From positions 1 to 7,255 of the forward strand of contig JALRBF010000339.1 of assembly GCA_023262365.1 (NCBI GenBank): a stretch of DNA of 7,255 nucleotides, written 5' to 3'. The notes below the pieces were generated by a model. That model was not told where the DNA came from, ran no database searches, and saw only the letters and a list, made by a program, of their open reading frames with translations. Of the stretch, positions 1 through 6,148 are shown one piece after another (position 1 is the stretch's first letter; each line of letters starts with the position of its first letter). This stretch comes from Burkholderiaceae bacterium. GTDB lineage: Bacteria; Pseudomonadota; Gammaproteobacteria; Burkholderiales; Burkholderiaceae_C. Position numbers and translations under genes: made by a program.

Positions 1-889
1 GAGTGGTGCTGGTAACGGACAGCATGCTTTGGTTTTTTAAAAAAAGCTGCGCCGGATTAAACGGCACAAAGTCGCCCGTGAGCTGCCCCACCAACAGCCA
101 GCGCCCGCCCATGCCAAGCGATTTGCGGGTTGGCTGGTATACCGGTGTGCCCACCGTGTCCAGCACCACGTCCACACCCTCGCCCTGCGTAAGGTCACGC
201 ACCTGGGCCGAAAAGTCTTCACCCCGCTCGTGCACCACCACCTCATGCGCGCCCAGCGAGTACAGCATGGCGCGTTTGCTGGGCGAACTGGTTTGCGCAA
301 TCACACGGGCGCCAGCCAAACGCGCCATTTGCACGCCGTGTAAGCCCAGCCCGCCACCGGCACCGGTTACCAGCACGGTCTCGCCAACCTTGACCGCGCC
401 GGTATCGCGCAAGGCATTGAGCACGGTGCCCAGGGCGCACGCGGCCACCGCCGCGTGCTGCCACGGCACGCCGTCCGGAATTTCGGCCACGCAATCTTGC
501 GATACCGCCACGTACTCGGCGTAGCCACCGGCCAAGCCCACGTCACCCATGAACACGCGGCGCTGGCATAAGGTTTCTTGGTTGTTGCGACACCAGCGGC
601 AGGCGCCACAAATGTAGCTGCGCTGGGTGGTGGCCACCCGTTGCCCAAGCGCAAACTGGTGCGCCGCTGCGCCCCGCGCCACCACCTCACCGGCCACTTC
701 GTGGCCCAGCACGCAGGGCAGCGTCACACCAGCGCGCAGCGTACCATTGCGCACCACCACGTCGTGGTAGCACACGCCGCAGCGATGCACCTTAAGCACC
801 ACTTCGTGCGGCTGCGGCGTGGGGTCGGGCACCTCGGTGTACCTAAGCGCCTCAAGCCCACCCGGAGCTTGCACCAGCACGGCCTTCAT
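1..889 (-). CDS. Zinc-dependent medium-chain dehydrogenase/reductase (alcohol dehydrogenase or acryloyl-CoA reductase-like), 3' end cut by window edge
   Basis: This is a soluble NAD(P)H-dependent oxidoreductase of the medium-chain (MDR) superfamily, with 296 residues visible of a usual 330-350. The N-terminal GroES-like domain carries the catalytic-zinc ligands C37 (in RCGVCYHD) and H63-E64 (in LGHE), with C151 as the likely third ligand. The structural-zinc cysteines C94, C97, C100 and C108 are all present. The Rossmann domain follows with GAGGGLGLHG at 176-185. From memory, DTVGTP near 244-249 and KSLGMGG near 256-262 resemble archaeal acryloyl-CoA reductases of this superfamily, so an enoyl-CoA or quinone reductase is as possible as an alcohol dehydrogenase. 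The start ATG overlaps the stop of the DUF35 gene (ATGA), with GAGG 7 nt upstream, so translation is probably coupled. It is the last visible gene of the minus-strand operon. The family is certain; the substrate is not known. Confidence 0.9.
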   Translation of the reverse strand, partial: MKAVLVQAPGGLEALRYTEVPDPTPQPHEVVLKVHRCGVCYHDVVVRNGTLRAGVTLPCVLGHEVAGEVVARGAAAHQFALGQRVATTQRSYICGACRWCRNNQETLCQRRVFMGDVGLAGGYAEYVAVSQDCVAEIPDGVPWQHAAVAACALGTVLNALRDTGAVKVGETVLVTGAGGGLGLHGVQMARLAGARVIAQTSSPSKRAMLYSLGAHEVVVHERGEDFSAQVRDLTQGEGVDVVLDTVGTPVYQPTRKSLGMGGRWLLVGQLTGDFVPFNPAQLFLKNQSMLSVTSTT

Positions 890-1305
890 GGGTTGGCCTC
901 GTCCACGCAAAACTTAAGCAAGGTCACCTCGGGCGTCACGTCATCAAAAAAAGGCTTGAGTCGCGCCCCCTGCGCCAAGGCTGGGGGCCACGGCCCGACC
1001 AAATTGGAGAACAAACTCACGCCAGCGTCCAGCCTAACCTGTATCACACGGTAGGGCACGTCGGCCGCAAACCCGGCCCAATAGGCTTTATGAAACGTGG
1101 CATAGGCCTGCAGCGTGGCGCCGCCTGGCACCCGCTGCCAATGCGATTCGTCGCTCCAACAGTGGCCACAAAACCGCGTAGCCGGAAAACGCACCTTGGC
1201 GCAATTCGCGCACGTGGGCAACCAAATTTGCCGCTCGCGCAGGCCTTGCCAAAACCGGGCTTGGCGCGGGTCGATCTGCGGCAAGGGCTTGTTGTAGGGG
1301 GTCAT
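886..1305 (-). CDS. DUF35 Zn-ribbon/OB-fold protein, partner of the adjacent thiolase-like protein
   Basis: This is a 139-residue protein of the DUF35 family. The N-terminal part has an amphipathic stretch (IDPRQARFWQGL) followed by a rubredoxin-like zinc ribbon with C32-x2-C35 and C46-x2-C49. The C-terminal part (about 58-125) fits the OB-fold half. In known systems such as BbsA/BbsB and ChsH2-DUF35/Ltp2, proteins of this kind bind a thiolase or lipid-transfer-protein subunit and are needed for its activity on acyl-CoA substrates. The gene lies directly downstream of such a subunit. The frame is open another 33 codons upstream, but I chose the ATG at 1305 because AAAGG lies 8 nt before it, the family-type N-terminus begins there, and it forms an ATGA overlap with the thiolase stop. 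The stop in turn overlaps the start of the dehydrogenase gene. Confidence 0.92.
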   Translation of the reverse strand: MTPYNKPLPQIDPRQARFWQGLRERQIWLPTCANCAKVRFPATRFCGHCWSDESHWQRVPGGATLQAYATFHKAYWAGFAADVPYRVIQVRLDAGVSLFSNLVGPWPPALAQGARLKPFFDDVTPEVTLLKFCVDEANP

Positions 1306-2453
1306 TGGGTTCGCCTTTGGCCGCTGTAAATCAACGACGTGATGACAGGCGCAGCGGCCATGTAGTGCACATGCTGCGCCCCGGGCACTTGGCGCTGGTC
1401 GCACTGGCCCCGAATTTGCCGCACCGCCTCCACGTTTAACGCCCAGCCCTGCATGTAGCTCTCTGAGAGGTGCCCGCCCGAGGTGTTGGTGGGCAAGTCA
1501 CCATCCAAGCGCAGGCGCCCGCCTTGAATGAACGCGCCGCCCTCGCCGGGTTGACAATAGCCAAAGCCTTCGAGGCTAAACAGCACGGTGGGCGAAAAAT
1601 TGTCGTACACCATCAGCGCGTCCATGTCTTCGCGGCGCAAATCGGTTTGGGCAAAGGTGGCTTGTGCCGCCGAGGCCATGGCGCCGTGCCAAAAGTCTTC
1701 GGGCGGAAAGGTCGAGTCGGTGAACTGCGCGCGCTGCGCCATGGCATCGATGTACACCGGCGGTTGGGGCAGGTCCACGGCGCGCTCGGCCAGCGTCAGT
1801 ATCAAGGCCACGCCGCCGTCGTTGATTAGGCAGTAATCCAGCAGCCGCAACGGCTCACAAATGTGGCGTGTGGCCAGGTACTGCTCCAGTCCAAAGGGCT
1901 CGCGCATCACCGCCGCGGGGTTAAGCGAGGCATGGTAGCGAAACGCCATGGGAATCTCAGCCAGTTGCTCAACTCGCGTGCCGTAGCGCGCCTGATGCCG
2001 CTGAAACATCAACGCGTGAAACGCCCCGGGCGAGGTCATGCCGTACGGAAACCACATGCCCGCGCCTCCGCTGCCGTATGAATCGGTGTCACCGCCGTAG
2101 CGGTCGCCCGCGGAGCGACCGTTGTTGCCGTACACCACGGCCACGGTGCGCGCCAGTCCGGCTTGCAGCACGGCCACGGCGGTTTGTATGCAAATGCCGG
2201 CAAAGCGTCCGTGGCCGGGCGTGGTTAGGGTGTAGTGTGGGTCAAGCCGGCCGAGTTCGGCAAAGCGTTGGTAGTCGGGCACCCGGCTCAGTATCAGCCC
2301 GTCAATGTCGCCCGGCGATAGGCCGGCGTCGTCCAACGCGTTCTTAAGCGCCCACTGCCCCAGGTCGTAGGCGTCGTAGTCCGAGAGCACGCCGTAGCGG
2401 GTGGTGCCCACCCCCACCACGGCCGCCTGAGGCAATGGGGCGCGAGCGGCCAT
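1302..2453 (-). CDS. Thiolase/lipid-transfer-protein (SCP2-thiolase) family protein, possibly an Ltp2-type aldolase
   Basis: This 383-residue protein has a thiolase fold: AAVVGVGTTRYG at the N-terminus, an LLDYCLINDGG core segment at 204-214, YDNFSP at 283-288 and NTSGGHLSESY at 323-333. It should act on an acyl-CoA together with the DUF35 protein encoded next. The catalytic residues are unusual. At the normal nucleophile segment the sequence reads GRFAGICIQ (82-90), where my alignment by eye puts R83 at the cysteine position. The GHPxG histidine motif reads SYMQG, which puts Y333 at the histidine. A C-terminal CxGG motif is not evident. Y283 and Y333 are 50 residues apart, as I recall for the catalytic tyrosine pair of steroid side-chain aldolase Ltp2. 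It may therefore be a retro-aldolase rather than a thiolase. The gene starts 6 bp after the upstream stop with no strong ribosome site, so coupling is likely. Confidence 0.9.
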   Translation of the reverse strand: MAARAPLPQAAVVGVGTTRYGVLSDYDAYDLGQWALKNALDDAGLSPGDIDGLILSRVPDYQRFAELGRLDPHYTLTTPGHGRFAGICIQTAVAVLQAGLARTVAVVYGNNGRSAGDRYGGDTDSYGSGGAGMWFPYGMTSPGAFHALMFQRHQARYGTRVEQLAEIPMAFRYHASLNPAAVMREPFGLEQYLATRHICEPLRLLDYCLINDGGVALILTLAERAVDLPQPPVYIDAMAQRAQFTDSTFPPEDFWHGAMASAAQATFAQTDLRREDMDALMVYDNFSPTVLFSLEGFGYCQPGEGGAFIQGGRLRLDGDLPTNTSGGHLSESYMQGWALNVEAVRQIRGQCDQRQVPGAQHVHYMAAAPVITSLIYSGQRRTQ

Positions 2454-2459
2454 GCCGGC

Positions 2460-2837
2460 TTAGACGCCCATTTCTTTGAACACCTCGCGCGCCACGCGAA
2501 TCGCATCCAGCGCTGCGGGCACACCACAGTAAATCGCCACTTGCAAAAACACCTCGGCGATTTCGTCTTTGGTCAGACCATTGTTGATGGCCCCGCGCAG
2601 GTGCAGCTTAATTTCGTGCGGCCGGTTCAGCGCCGCCAACATGCCCAGGTTCAAAAAGCTGCGCGTGCGACGATCCAGCCCAGGTCGGGTCCACACGCCG
2701 CCCCAGCAGTACTCGGTCACAAACTCTTGAAACGGCCGATTGAAGTCGTCCGCGCTGGCAAACGACTGCTCCACGTACTCGGCGCCCAGCACCTCTTTGC
2801 GAACCTTCAAACCGGCATCAAACATTGGTGAACCCAT
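2460..2837 (-). CDS. Carboxymuconolactone decarboxylase (CMD) family protein, PcaC-like
   Basis: This 125-residue, all-helical protein closely follows the gamma-carboxymuconolactone decarboxylase pattern: EYCWGGVWTRPGLDRRTRS at 42-60, LGMLAALNRPHEIKLHLRGA at 64-83, NNGLTKDEIAEV near 85-96 and YCGVPAALDA at 103-112. The AhpD-type peroxidase CxxC pair is absent, so it belongs with the decarboxylase branch. PcaC itself turns 4-carboxymuconolactone into 3-oxoadipate enol-lactone in protocatechuate breakdown. No other pca gene is seen here, so the substrate is unknown; a lactone or a beta-oxo acid made by this operon is plausible. The start at 2837 is backed by AAAGGAG 7 nt upstream. A second in-frame ATG lies four codons later. 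The gene sits 31 bp after the lactonase-like gene and 6 bp before the thiolase-like gene. Confidence 0.93.
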   Translation of the reverse strand: MGSPMFDAGLKVRKEVLGAEYVEQSFASADDFNRPFQEFVTEYCWGGVWTRPGLDRRTRSFLNLGMLAALNRPHEIKLHLRGAINNGLTKDEIAEVFLQVAIYCGVPAALDAIRVAREVFKEMGV

Positions 2838-2844
2838 GCGTACT

Positions 2845-2851
2845 CTCCTTT
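2845..2851 (-). promoter_or_regulatory. Ribosome binding site of the CMD-family gene
   Basis: On the minus strand AAAGGAG stands 7 nt before the ATG at 2837. It fixes that start over the ATG four codons further in. It is also the strongest internal ribosome site in the operon, placed in its widest gap (31 bp). Confidence 0.75.
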
Positions 2852-2868
2852 GGTTGTTACGTTGTCAT

Positions 2869-3750
2869 TCAAAACCGTACCGTGTGCTCGGCTTGCCCGC
2901 TCACATCGGTGTGGCATACCAGCAGTTGCCCGGCCAGCGGCTGCGCGGCCCGCTCGGCCTCGCTTAGCCCCAGCGTGGCGGTGGTGATGTAAAGCGTCCG
3001 TCGGTCCGCCCCACCAAAAGCCATTGAGGTCGGTCGCGAGACGGGCAACTCCACCACCCGGTCCAACTGGCCCGACGGGGTGTAGCGGTGCAAGCACCCC
3101 AGCCCAAACTGTGCGCTCCACACCCCGCCGTCGGCGTCCACGGCCAACCCGTCGGGGGCCGCCGCGCCCTCGCTGCCTTGCACCAGCACCCGCCGGGGGC
3201 CGAGCACGCCGTCATCCACGTCAAACGGGTAGGCAAAAATGCAGCGCGAGGGTGTGTCAGTGAAGTACATGGTGCGCTGGTCTGGGCTCCAGCCCAAACC
3301 ATTGGACAGCGTCACGCCTTGGTCTTGCGTGCGCCACTGCACGCCGTTGGCGTTCACGTGCAAGCTCCCCACTGGGCTTTGCATGCGCCGGTCCATGGTG
3401 CCGGCCCAAAACCGCCCGGCCGCGTCGGCACGGCCGTCGTTAAAGCGCACCGCGGCAAAATCAACACCTTGCTGCGGCACCGGCTCAAATGTTCCCGCCT
3501 CTGGGTCAAACCAACCCACCTCGCGCCGTCCTACCAACCACAAGCGTGCGCTGGCGTGTAGGCCCAAACACGCGGGCAACGCCGTCAACGGCCAATGCTG
3601 CACCTGGCCGTCCATGCAGCGCCACACGCTCGGTTGGGCAATGTCCACCCACCACAGGGCACCGCGCGCGCCATCCCACAGCGGCCCTTCGCCGAGTTGG
3701 TTGTCACAGGCCGCGGCCGTGTCAACCTCGGCGCGCAAAACCGTGGTCAT
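2869..3750 (-). CDS. SMP-30/gluconolactonase/LRE-like family protein (probable lactonase)
   Basis: This is a six-bladed beta-propeller protein of 293 residues, the usual length for the SMP-30 family. The metal-site residues can be matched one by one: E21 in LGEGP, N104 in RFNDG, N150 in SNGLGWSPD and D200 in PDGLAVD. Blade motifs WWVDI (33-37), MYFTDTPS (161-168), RPTSMAFGG (239-247) and LYITTA (253-258) are also present. Characterised members hydrolyse sugar lactones with a divalent metal, which makes a lactonase likely, but the substrate cannot be read from the sequence. The frame is open 55 codons further upstream. I place the start at 3750 because the family N-terminus begins there and its ATG overlaps the TGA of the preceding dehydrogenase gene (ATGA). 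No signal peptide is seen, so it should be cytoplasmic. It lies next to a CMD-family gene, another family that can act on lactones. Confidence 0.92.
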   Translation of the reverse strand: MTTVLRAEVDTAAACDNQLGEGPLWDGARGALWWVDIAQPSVWRCMDGQVQHWPLTALPACLGLHASARLWLVGRREVGWFDPEAGTFEPVPQQGVDFAAVRFNDGRADAAGRFWAGTMDRRMQSPVGSLHVNANGVQWRTQDQGVTLSNGLGWSPDQRTMYFTDTPSRCIFAYPFDVDDGVLGPRRVLVQGSEGAAAPDGLAVDADGGVWSAQFGLGCLHRYTPSGQLDRVVELPVSRPTSMAFGGADRRTLYITTATLGLSEAERAAQPLAGQLLVCHTDVSGQAEHTVRF

Positions 3751-4646
3751 GCCCCGCGTGGCTGCATCGGTTGGCCAATGGCCTGTTCGGTAAGTTGCAC
3801 CACGGTGGTGAAGTCTTTGTCGCCGCCCAACTCGTCGTTGGCGCGTTGCCATACCTGGTGCACCTGCTCGGCCACCGGCATCGGCACCCCCAGTGCTTTG
3901 GCCTCTTGCATGCAAAGGCGCACATCTTTGTACATCAGCGCCGTGGCAAAGCCGTAGTCAAAGCTGCGCGTAAGCACCGCGCGCGGAAACTTGTCGGTCG
4001 AGGCCGTGCTGCGACCGCTGCCGGCGTTGATCACGTCCACCATCACCGCCGCGTCCAGCCCAGCTTTGACTCCCATGCCCACGGCCTCGGCCGTGGCCGC
4101 CATGGCCGCGGCCGACAACAAGTTGTTGCACAGCTTCATGGTTTGCGCCATGCCAGCCTGCTCACCAATAAAAAACGGCTTGCCAATGGCGCTGAGCATG
4201 GGTGCGAGCTCGTCGTACAGCGCACGCGGACACGACACCATCACCGCCAGCGTGCCTTTAACGGCTCCGCCCACGCCGCCGGAGACGGGCGAGTCGACAA
4301 ACGTTTTGCCCAGTGCCGCCACACCCGCGTGCACCTGCTGCGCCATGGTGGCCCCGGTGGTGGACAAGTCAATCACGGTGCGCACCGCGCTGCCGTGCGC
4401 CAAGCCGCCTTCGCCCAGCACCACGCGCTGCACAATGTCCGGCGTGGGCAGCGAAATCAGTACCGTGGCCACCTGGTTGGCCACCTCAAGGGCCGACGAG
4501 GCGGCACGCGCCCCACGGGCCACCAGCGGTGCCATGGCCTCGGCGCGCGCGTCAAAAATCAACAGCGAATGCCCGGCATCCAACAACCGGGTGGCCATGG
4601 GCAAACCCATGTGTCCAATGCCCACAAAACCCAACTCTTGCGCCAT
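3747..4646 (-). CDS. 3-hydroxyisobutyrate dehydrogenase-family (beta-hydroxyacid) oxidoreductase, first gene of the operon
   Basis: This 299-residue NAD(P)-dependent dehydrogenase has the family motifs in order. The dinucleotide loop GIGHMGLPMA lies at 9-18, IDLSTTG at 92-98, substrate-binding DSPVSGG at 118-124, the catalytic lysine K171 in GMAQTMKLCNN (165-175) and the C-terminal helical KDVRL at 240-244. D32 after the second Rossmann strand (LLIFDAR) favours NAD over NADP. The family oxidises 3-hydroxyacids such as 3-hydroxyisobutyrate, or reduces tartronate semialdehyde; which applies here is open. The frame allows an ATG seven codons earlier, but AGGAGG stands 5 nt before the ATG at 4646, which decides the start. 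Its stop overlaps the start of the SMP-30 gene. It leads a six-gene operon and faces a paralogue across a 124-bp divergent region. Confidence 0.93.
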   Translation of the reverse strand: MAQELGFVGIGHMGLPMATRLLDAGHSLLIFDARAEAMAPLVARGARAASSALEVANQVATVLISLPTPDIVQRVVLGEGGLAHGSAVRTVIDLSTTGATMAQQVHAGVAALGKTFVDSPVSGGVGGAVKGTLAVMVSCPRALYDELAPMLSAIGKPFFIGEQAGMAQTMKLCNNLLSAAAMAATAEAVGMGVKAGLDAAVMVDVINAGSGRSTASTDKFPRAVLTRSFDYGFATALMYKDVRLCMQEAKALGVPMPVAEQVHQVWQRANDELGGDKDFTTVVQLTEQAIGQPMQPRGA

Positions 4647-4651
4647 GGTGG

Positions 4652-4657
4652 CCTCCT
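4652..4657 (-). promoter_or_regulatory. Ribosome binding site that decides the start of the first operon gene
   Basis: AGGAGG on the minus strand is a perfect Shine-Dalgarno core 5 nt before the ATG at 4646. The alternative ATG at 4667 lies upstream of it and would be unserved. Confidence 0.8.
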
Positions 4658-4671
4658 GTAATGGCATGACA

Positions 4672-4688
4672 GCGCGTGTAACACGCGC
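4672..4688. promoter_or_regulatory. Perfect 17-bp palindrome, candidate operator in the divergent intergenic region
   Basis: GCGCGTGT-A-ACACGCGC is a perfect inverted repeat with 8-bp arms and a single central base. It lies 15 bp upstream of the ribosome site of the minus-strand operon and about 80 bp before the plus-strand dehydrogenase. Length and position suit a dimeric repressor or activator acting on one or both promoters. I could not assign it to a regulator family, and no cognate regulator gene other than the Lrp-type one is in the window. I see no convincing -35/-10 pair for either gene here. Confidence 0.5.
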
Positions 4689-4708
4689 CGCGAATCGTAG
4701 GAGGTTTT

Positions 4709-4801
4709 GTGCCCCGGGGCTGGCAACAGCGCGACACCCCCGGGAGCCCCAACCGTCTTACGCTGGCGGCATGGCAACGCGCCGCGCCAACCCCCCTTTG
4801 A
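4709..4801 (+). CDS. Possible 30-codon leader ORF with a strong ribosome site, overlapping the downstream dehydrogenase start
   Basis: A perfect AGGAGG at 4699-4704 is followed after 4 nt by GTG and an open frame of 30 codons (starting MPRGWQQRDT) that ends with TGA at 4799-4801, inside the dehydrogenase gene that begins at 4771. The dehydrogenase ATG itself has no good ribosome site, and its own frame has no GTG, TTG or ATG between the AGGAGG and 4771. A small translated leader that couples into the gene would explain this. Equally, the AGGAGG may be chance, or a rare in-frame CTG at 4720 may be used. No protein family is recognised. Confidence 0.25.
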   Translation: MPRGWQQRDTPGSPNRLTLAAWQRAAPTPL

Positions 4802-5694
4802 CCGTCGCCGTACTCGGCGCCGGCGCCATGGGTCGCCCCATGATTGGGCGCTTGCTGCGCCATGGTCACACCGTGTGGGCCTACGACACCCAAGCCGCGG
4901 CAATGCAAGCCCTGCCTGCTGCGGTGCACCGCGCCAGCAGTGCACGCCAAGCCGCCGACGCGGCCTCGGTGGTGATTGGCTGCCTGCCCACGCTGGCGGC
5001 GTACCGCCGCGCGGTGCTAGGCCGCCACGGCATTGGCCACGGTCAGGCCATTGCCCTGTACCTGCATGTGGGCACCACCGGCGCGGCGTTGGCCACGCAA
5101 TTGGCCCAGCACCTGCTCGAGCGCGGCATTCACACGCTGGACGCCCCCATGACCGGCGGCCCAGCGCGCGTGGCCAACGGCACGCTAAGCGTGATGACCG
5201 CCGGCAGCCGAACCGCGCAACGCTTGGCCGCGGACGTCTTAGCCAGTTACGCCTCGCAGGTGGTGCACGTGGGTCGCACCGTGGGCATGGCGCAAGCCCT
5301 TAAGGTACACAACAACCTGCTCTACATCGGCAACCTGCTGCTGGCCAGCGAGTCGCTGCTGGCCGCGCAGCGCGCCGGACTGGCGCTGCCCCAAGTGCTC
5401 GAGCTGCTGTCGCGTGGCTCGGGGCAAAACTGGGTCACCTCGCACATGGTGCCGCACCACGTGCTCAATGGCCGCTTTGACTTTGGCGCCAACTTGGGCA
5501 TGCTACGCAAAGACTTGCACGCCGCACGCCAAGAATTTACCCGGCTCGGGCTTGACGCCCCCATGGCACGCATGGTGCAGCGGCGCCTGCACCAGGCACT
5601 GCGGCAATGGGGCGAGAACGACGACGTCACCGCCGTCTTCAAACCGCTGCGGCCTCAAGCCCGAGGCAGCGGAAGCGGCAAAGCGGTTTTGTAG
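4771..5694 (+). CDS. Second 3-hydroxyisobutyrate dehydrogenase-family oxidoreductase, divergent from the operon
   Basis: This 307-residue member of the beta-hydroxyacid dehydrogenase family is a distant paralogue of the gene read from 4646 on the other strand. It has GAGAMG at 16-21, an acidic D39 after the second Rossmann strand (pointing to NAD), DAPMTGG at 124-130, catalytic K178 in [11 protein letters not shown] (172-182) and KDLH at 247-250. Two positions differ from the usual pattern: the DxST strand end reads HVGTTG (99-104), and the substrate loop has M-T where V-S is normal, so the substrate may differ from that of the paralogue. The frame stays open for 260 codons further upstream, but that part is antisense to the paralogue. 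ATG 4771 fits the family N-terminus. Its own ribosome site is poor. The last 40 bp overlap the convergent regulator gene. Confidence 0.9.
   Translation: MATRRANPPLTVAVLGAGAMGRPMIGRLLRHGHTVWAYDTQAAAMQALPAAVHRASSARQAADAASVVIGCLPTLAAYRRAVLGRHGIGHGQAIALYLHVGTTGAALATQLAQHLLERGIHTLDAPMTGGPARVANGTLSVMTAGSRTAQRLAADVLASYASQVVHVGRTVGMAQALKVHNNLLYIGNLLLASESLLAAQRAGLALPQVLELLSRGSGQNWVTSHMVPHHVLNGRFDFGANLGMLRKDLHAARQEFTRLGLDAPMARMVQRRLHQALRQWGENDDVTAVFKPLRPQARGSGSGKAVL
5644..5672. terminator. Hairpin in the convergent overlap, possible weak bidirectional terminator
   Basis: CCGCTGC (5644-5650) pairs with GCAGCGG (5666-5672), and CTC (5654-5656) can pair with GAG (5663-5665) around the loop AAGCCC, with a small bulge. 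The hairpin covers the stop of the regulator gene and lies within the end of the dehydrogenase gene. On the minus strand only TTT follows, and on the plus strand a TTTT comes some 15 nt later, so it is not a textbook terminator. Confidence 0.3.
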
Positions 5695-6128
5695 CGCACC
5701 TGCTTGAGCGCAAAACTCGAGCGAATCTTCTCAATCCCGGCAATTGGCGTCAGCCGCTCCAAAATAAAGCGCTCCAGCGCGGCCATGTCCGGCACCACCA
5801 CGCGCATCAGGTAATCCGAGTCACCTGTCATCAAGTAGCACTCCATCACCTCATCCTGCGCTGCCAAACTGGCCTCAAACCGCGCCAGCGCCGCCTTGCT
5901 TTGCGTGGTCAGGCTGATGTTAATGAACACGTTCAACCCCAAGCCCAGCGCCGCGGCGTTGACCAGTGCCACGTACTGCCGAATTACCCCTGCGGCCTGC
6001 AGCGCCTTGACCCGCGCCAAACACGGCGAAGGCGACAGGTGCACCCGCCGCGCCAACTCCACATTGGTCAAGCTGCCGTCGCGCTGCAGCTCGGCCAAAA
6101 TGCGCCAATCGGTTTCGTCAATTTTCAT
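5655..6128 (-). CDS. Lrp/AsnC-family transcriptional regulator
   Basis: This 157-residue feast/famine regulator has the full family length. The N-terminal winged helix-turn-helix covers about 1-60: it starts [17 protein letters not shown] and has a recognition region around [19 protein letters not shown] (22-40). The C-terminal RAM effector-binding and oligomerisation domain includes [17 protein letters not shown] at 96-112. Relatives such as Lrp, BkdR and MdeR bind amino acids or related compounds and often control a neighbouring gene. Here the divergent neighbour encodes a 2-oxoacid dehydrogenase E1, the kind of target BkdR and MdeR control. A perfect Lrp-consensus palindrome starts 20 bp upstream of the ATG, so autoregulation is likely. 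The ribosome site is weak (AAGG, 11 nt upstream). The 3' end overlaps the convergent dehydrogenase gene by 40 bp. Confidence 0.95.
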   Translation of the reverse strand: MKIDETDWRILAELQRDGSLTNVELARRVHLSPSPCLARVKALQAAGVIRQYVALVNAAALGLGLNVFINISLTTQSKAALARFEASLAAQDEVMECYLMTGDSDYLMRVVVPDMAALERFILERLTPIAGIEKIRSSFALKQVRYKTALPLPLPRA

Positions 6129-6148
6129 GCTAATAAAGGCCTTAAATG

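Noticed and set aside
33..45. T6A7 run, considered as a terminator or slippage site
   Set aside because: It is inside the dehydrogenase coding sequence, encodes LFLKN in frame, has no adjacent GC stem, and the frame is intact on both sides.
3..524. 173-codon plus-strand open frame
   Set aside because: It is antisense to the zinc-dependent dehydrogenase, whose zinc and nucleotide motifs are intact; its P/S/T-rich translation has no domain.
1306..1404. 33-codon upstream extension of the DUF35 gene
   Set aside because: It would lie deep inside the thiolase gene; the ATG at 1305 has a ribosome site, the ATGA overlap and the family N-terminus.
3489..4661. 390-codon plus-strand open frame
   Set aside because: It lies opposite the SMP-30 and dehydrogenase genes, both of which have full family motifs; its translation is H/R/G-rich with no motif, typical of antisense frames in GC-rich DNA.
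4711..4720. GCCCCGGGGC palindrome in the divergent intergenic region
   Set aside because: It is a short, pure G/C palindrome expected by chance in GC-rich DNA, with a partial copy at 4738; it is much weaker than the 17-bp palindrome nearby.
3991..4770. 260-codon open extension upstream of the second dehydrogenase, giving a 567-residue frame
   Set aside because: It is antisense to the first dehydrogenase gene, has low-complexity A/T/S-rich composition and no recognisable domain; the family N-terminus starts at 4771.
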